Positions 42,404 to 45,244 of a stretch of DNA of 45,244 nucleotides are shown here, in pieces. Position 1 is the first letter of the stretch. The number at the start of each line of letters is the position of its first letter. The DNA is from Hyphomicrobiales bacterium (GTDB lineage Bacteria > Pseudomonadota > Alphaproteobacteria > Rhizobiales > Beijerinckiaceae), in the NCBI GenBank assembly GCA_027483505.1, contig JAIXUP010000084.1:1-45244 (forward strand), given 5' to 3'. The notes beneath the pieces were generated by a model that worked only from the letters and a program-made list of their open reading frames with translations, searched no databases and was not told the DNA's origin. Both the position numbers and the translations under genes were made by a program.

Positions 42404-44205
42404 TGACCCACGGGACCGAACGGTCGGCTGCAATCTGGGAGGACGCATTGCGCGCGGCCGACCTGGTCGCTGTCGATCCGGAGGGTCTCGGCGGATGCGT
42501 CCTGCGCTCCGGTGCCGGCCCGGTGCGCGATGCCTGGTTGACCCGTCTGCGCAACACACTCCCGGCGGGGGCGCCTGTGCTGCGCGCGCCCTGCGATGTC
42601 GGCGATGGCGAGCTTCTGGGCGGGCTTGACCTGAGCGCAACCCTTGCAGGCGGGCGCAGTGTCGCCCAGCGCGGCCTGCTGGCCCGCAGCCATGGCGGCA
42701 TCCTGGTCGTGGCCATGGCCGAAAGGCTGGCCAGAACCCCTGCGGCGCACATTGCGGCGGCGCTCGACGCAGGCGAGGTGGTCGCCGAGCGTGACGGGAT
42801 GACCATCCGCAGCGATGCGCGGCTGGCGGTCATTGCGCTCGACGAGGGACTGCCCGAGGATGATCGGCCGCCGGCCGTGCTGCGCGAGCGCACGGCCTTT
42901 GACCTTGACCTGCGGGCCCTGTCGCATCGCGACCTTGCCGTGGCCCTGCCTGCTCGCAGCGCTGGTGACATTCGGTCGGCCCGTTTGCGGCTTGCGGCGA
43001 TCCATGGGCCGGACAGCCTGATCGAAGTGCTTTGCGCAACCTGCGCCGCCCTGGGCGTTGGCTCCGTCCGCACGCCATTGCTGGCTATGAAAGTGGCACG
43101 CGCCTCGGCGGCTCTGGCCGGACGCGATTCGATCACGGACGAAGACGCTGCGCTGGCCGCTCGCCTCGTGATTGCACCCCGCGCCCTGCATCTACCGCCG
43201 TCAGATGCGCCGGACGAGGATATGGCCGCGCAGGAACCGCCGCCACAGGATCAGGACAGCGAGCCGCCGCCTGATCAGCCCGAGACCGACAAGGGCGAGG
43301 TCCGGACCCTGGACGACACAGTGCTGGAAGCAGCGCTCGCCGCCCTGCCGCCGGGACTTCTGGCCCAGCTTCAGGCCAATGCCCAGCGTCTGCGCGCCGG
43401 ACAGACCGGCAAGGTCGGCGAGGCCCAGAACACCGTCCGGCGCGGTCGTCCGATCGGGGCGCGGCGGGGGGATCCACGCTCCGGCGTGCGCCTTGACCTG
43501 CTGCACACCTTGAGGGCCGCCGCGCCTTGGCAGCGGCTGCGCAAGCAGGCGACCGGGGGCGATCGCGCCCACCCCACAATCGCGGTGCGCCGCGACGATT
43601 TCCGGATCAAGCGCTTCCGCGACCGCAAGCAGACGACCACCATCTTTGTCGTTGACGCCTCGGGCTCGACTGCGCTGGAACGCCTCGGCGAAGCCAAGGG
43701 GGCGGTCGAACTGCTGCTCGCCGATTGCTATGTCCGTCGTGACGAGGTGGCCCTGATCGCTTTCCGCGGCACCGGAGCTGATATCCTGTTGCCGCCGACA
43801 CGGTCGCTTCACCGTGCCAAGAAGGAGCTGGCGGCGCTTCCGGGAGGCGGCGGCACGCCACTGGCAGCCGGCATCATGGCTGCGGGGATGATGGCCGATG
43901 AGGTGCGCCGCAAGGGCCGCACCCCGACACTGGTGATGATCACCGACGGCCGCGCCAACGTCACCCGCGAAGGGGTCGGCGGAAGGGCCCAGGCCATGGA
44001 CGAGGCGGCGATGGCTGCGCGCGCGATCAAGGCGCAGGGGCTGCGCGCACTGCTGGTGGACAACTCCAACCGTCCTGAACCGCGCGCCGGCCAGTTGGCG
44101 GAGGAGATGGGCGCGACCTACCTGCCGCTGCCCCGCGCCAGTTCGCAGACGATCTCGAACGCCGTGCGTTCGAGCGCAGCGGCCCAGCCGGCGGCCGTGC
44201 GATGA
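42403..44205 (+). CDS. bchD: Magnesium chelatase subunit D
   Basis: 600 residues: N-terminal AAA+ domain with degenerate Walker motifs, a Pro/Asp/Glu-rich linker (about 267-303), and a C-terminal von Willebrand A domain with the MIDAS motif DASGS (418-422) and MITDGRANVTREG. BchD is the non-ATPase bridge between BchI and BchH. ATGA overlaps at both ends with bchI and bchO show strong coupling. Confidence 0.96.
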   Translation: MTHGTERSAAIWEDALRAADLVAVDPEGLGGCVLRSGAGPVRDAWLTRLRNTLPAGAPVLRAPCDVGDGELLGGLDLSATLAGGRSVAQRGLLARSHGGILVVAMAERLARTPAAHIAAALDAGEVVAERDGMTIRSDARLAVIALDEGLPEDDRPPAVLRERTAFDLDLRALSHRDLAVALPARSAGDIRSARLRLAAIHGPDSLIEVLCATCAALGVGSVRTPLLAMKVARASAALAGRDSITDEDAALAARLVIAPRALHLPPSDAPDEDMAAQEPPPQDQDSEPPPDQPETDKGEVRTLDDTVLEAALAALPPGLLAQLQANAQRLRAGQTGKVGEAQNTVRRGRPIGARRGDPRSGVRLDLLHTLRAAAPWQRLRKQATGGDRAHPTIAVRRDDFRIKRFRDRKQTTTIFVVDASGSTALERLGEAKGAVELLLADCYVRRDEVALIAFRGTGADILLPPTRSLHRAKKELAALPGGGGTPLAAGIMAAGMMADEVRRKGRTPTLVMITDGRANVTREGVGGRAQAMDEAAMAARAIKAQGLRALLVDNSNRPEPRAGQLAEEMGATYLPLPRASSQTISNAVRSSAAAQPAAVR

Positions 44206-45206
44206 CCCGGCGGCTCGACTGGAACAGCGATGGCGCGACCTGGCCCAACCGCCAGCACAGCCGCTTTGTCGAGGCCGGCGGCCTGACCTGGCATGTGCAG
44301 GTGATGGGGGCGGGCCCCGTTGCGCTGCTGCTGCATGGCACGGGCGCCAGTACCCACAGCTTCCGCGATCTCGCTCCTTTGCTGGCGAAGCATTTCACGG
44401 TCGTCGCGCCGGACCTGCCGGGGCATGCCTTCACCTCGGATGGCGGCTTTGCGCGGCTCAATCTGATTGGCATGGCGGACGCCCTGTCCAGCCTGCTCTC
44501 CGTGATGGGCCTGAAGCCTGCACTCGGCGTCGGCCATTCGGCGGGGGCTGCGGTCCTTTTGCGCATGGCCATCGACCGCCTGATCGCGCCGGACCTGATC
44601 GTCAGCCTCAACGGCGCCATCCAGCCCTTTCCGGGCCTTGCCGGGCAGGTCTTCGCGCCCATCGCGCGCATTCTCGCTCTGATGCCGGTCGTGCCGAGCC
44701 TATTCGCCTGGCGCGCCGCCGACCCCAATGTCGTGGACGACCTGCTGCGCCGCACCGGCTCAAGGCTCGATCCGGAGGGCGTCGCCCAGTATCGCGCCCT
44801 GGCGCGCAATCCCGCGCATGTCGGCGCCGCGCTCGGGATGATGGCCAACTGGGATCTGCCCTCGCTCAACGACGATCTCGGGCGCGTGCCGTGCAAGGTT
44901 CTCCTGCTGTCCGGCGCGCTCGACGAGATGGTGCCGCCCGGCGACGGGCTCACCTCGCGCGATCAGATTCCCGGCAGCCATCTGGTGCGGCTGAAGGGTC
45001 TCGGCCACCTTGCCCATGAGGAGCAGCCCGGGCTCGTGGCGCGCCTGATCACCGACGCCTTCGAGGGCCGTCCGCTCGAACTGAGCCCTGCCGAGGGCCG
45101 GGAGCTGGGCAGGGGCGGCGACCATGCCGCCCATCTTGCCAGCCATCACACAGCGCCGGCGCCGCGACGGCGTGTCCGCGCCCTCGCCTCCGGGGAATTC
45201 CCATGA
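44202..45206 (+). CDS. bchO: BchO alpha/beta hydrolase
   Basis: 334 residues of the alpha/beta-hydrolase fold. Nucleophile elbow GHSAGA (S113), oxyanion region LLHGTGASTHSFRDL, and the C-terminal HLAHEEQPGLV with the catalytic His. BchO is found with bchID in PGCs and is described as a putative Mg-chelatase accessory protein; its reaction is not settled. The last 35 residues are His/Arg/Ala-rich and variable. The stop overlaps the ATG of a further gene. Confidence 0.94.
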   Translation: MTRRLDWNSDGATWPNRQHSRFVEAGGLTWHVQVMGAGPVALLLHGTGASTHSFRDLAPLLAKHFTVVAPDLPGHAFTSDGGFARLNLIGMADALSSLLSVMGLKPALGVGHSAGAAVLLRMAIDRLIAPDLIVSLNGAIQPFPGLAGQVFAPIARILALMPVVPSLFAWRAADPNVVDDLLRRTGSRLDPEGVAQYRALARNPAHVGAALGMMANWDLPSLNDDLGRVPCKVLLLSGALDEMVPPGDGLTSRDQIPGSHLVRLKGLGHLAHEEQPGLVARLITDAFEGRPLELSPAEGRELGRGGDHAAHLASHHTAPAPRRRVRALASGEFP

Positions 45207-45244
45207 CCATGCCGCTCCGCCACCCGCTGCCTGCCGGCGATCCC
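45203..45244 (+). CDS. Start of a further gene, truncated by the window end
   Basis: ATG 45203 overlaps the bchO stop (ATGA), like the other joints in this run, and the frame stays open for the 14 codons available (MTMPLRHPLPAGDP). Too short to identify. Confidence 0.4.
   Translation, partial: MTMPLRHPLPAGDP

Overview
The window is high-GC DNA from a phototrophic alphaproteobacterium. It carries roughly two thirds of a photosynthesis gene cluster (PGC) on the right (about 16.3-45.2 kb) and a mixed chromosomal flank on the left (0-16.3 kb). Bacteriochlorophyll, reaction-centre H-subunit and assembly genes, a PpsR/PpaA regulatory pair and the Shemin-pathway ALA synthase indicate a purple phototroph. 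The only cyclase present is the oxygen-dependent AcsF, with its alphaproteobacterial partner BciE. No bchE is seen, which fits an aerobic or oxygen-tolerant phototroph. Order or genus cannot be fixed from sequence alone; a Rhizobiales-like (Hyphomicrobiales) origin is a weak guess.

Left flank: an uncharacterised protein with an Ala/Ser low-complexity region and lower GC (0.1-1.8 kb); an MFS transporter; a core MetE-type methionine synthase coupled to a small two-helix membrane protein; a hotdog thioesterase; a DUF2336 protein; and a trans-3-hydroxy-L-proline dehydratase of the proline racemase fold. A leftward set follows (LpxH-like metallophosphatase, GT4 glycosyltransferase, MepA-like endopeptidase), then a carboxymuconolactone decarboxylase-like protein, a secreted MBL-fold protein, a FliK-like/FlhB-C-terminal-like pair, and a Wzx-type flippase coupled to a FemAB/CelD-like acyltransferase.

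PGC, left part: dxs (isoprenoid precursor supply) lies behind a near-palindromic PpsR-type site, and cytochrome c2 follows. cycA converges on the end of a leftward superoperon of about 16 kb with very tight or overlapping joints: bchF-bchN-bchB-bchH-bchL-bchM-lhaA-puhA-puhB-puhC-bciE-acsF-puhE-hemA. This one transcription unit covers ALA formation, Mg insertion, methylation, ring-E cyclisation, dark protochlorophyllide reduction and vinyl hydration, together with RC-H and assembly factors.

PGC, right part: ppaA and ppsR run rightwards from the bchF/ppaA divergent region, followed by bch2 (PucC family)-bchP-tspO-bchI-bchD-bchO and the first codons of another gene. bchG is missing from its usual place between ppsR and bch2, and no crt, puf or bchCXYZ gene lies in the window, so the PGC either continues to the right or is split. 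The bchF/ppaA gap, the ppsR/bch2 gap and the dxs leader carry related TGT-N12-AC(A/G) elements, and the first two share an identical 11-mer. They look like one PpsR regulon.
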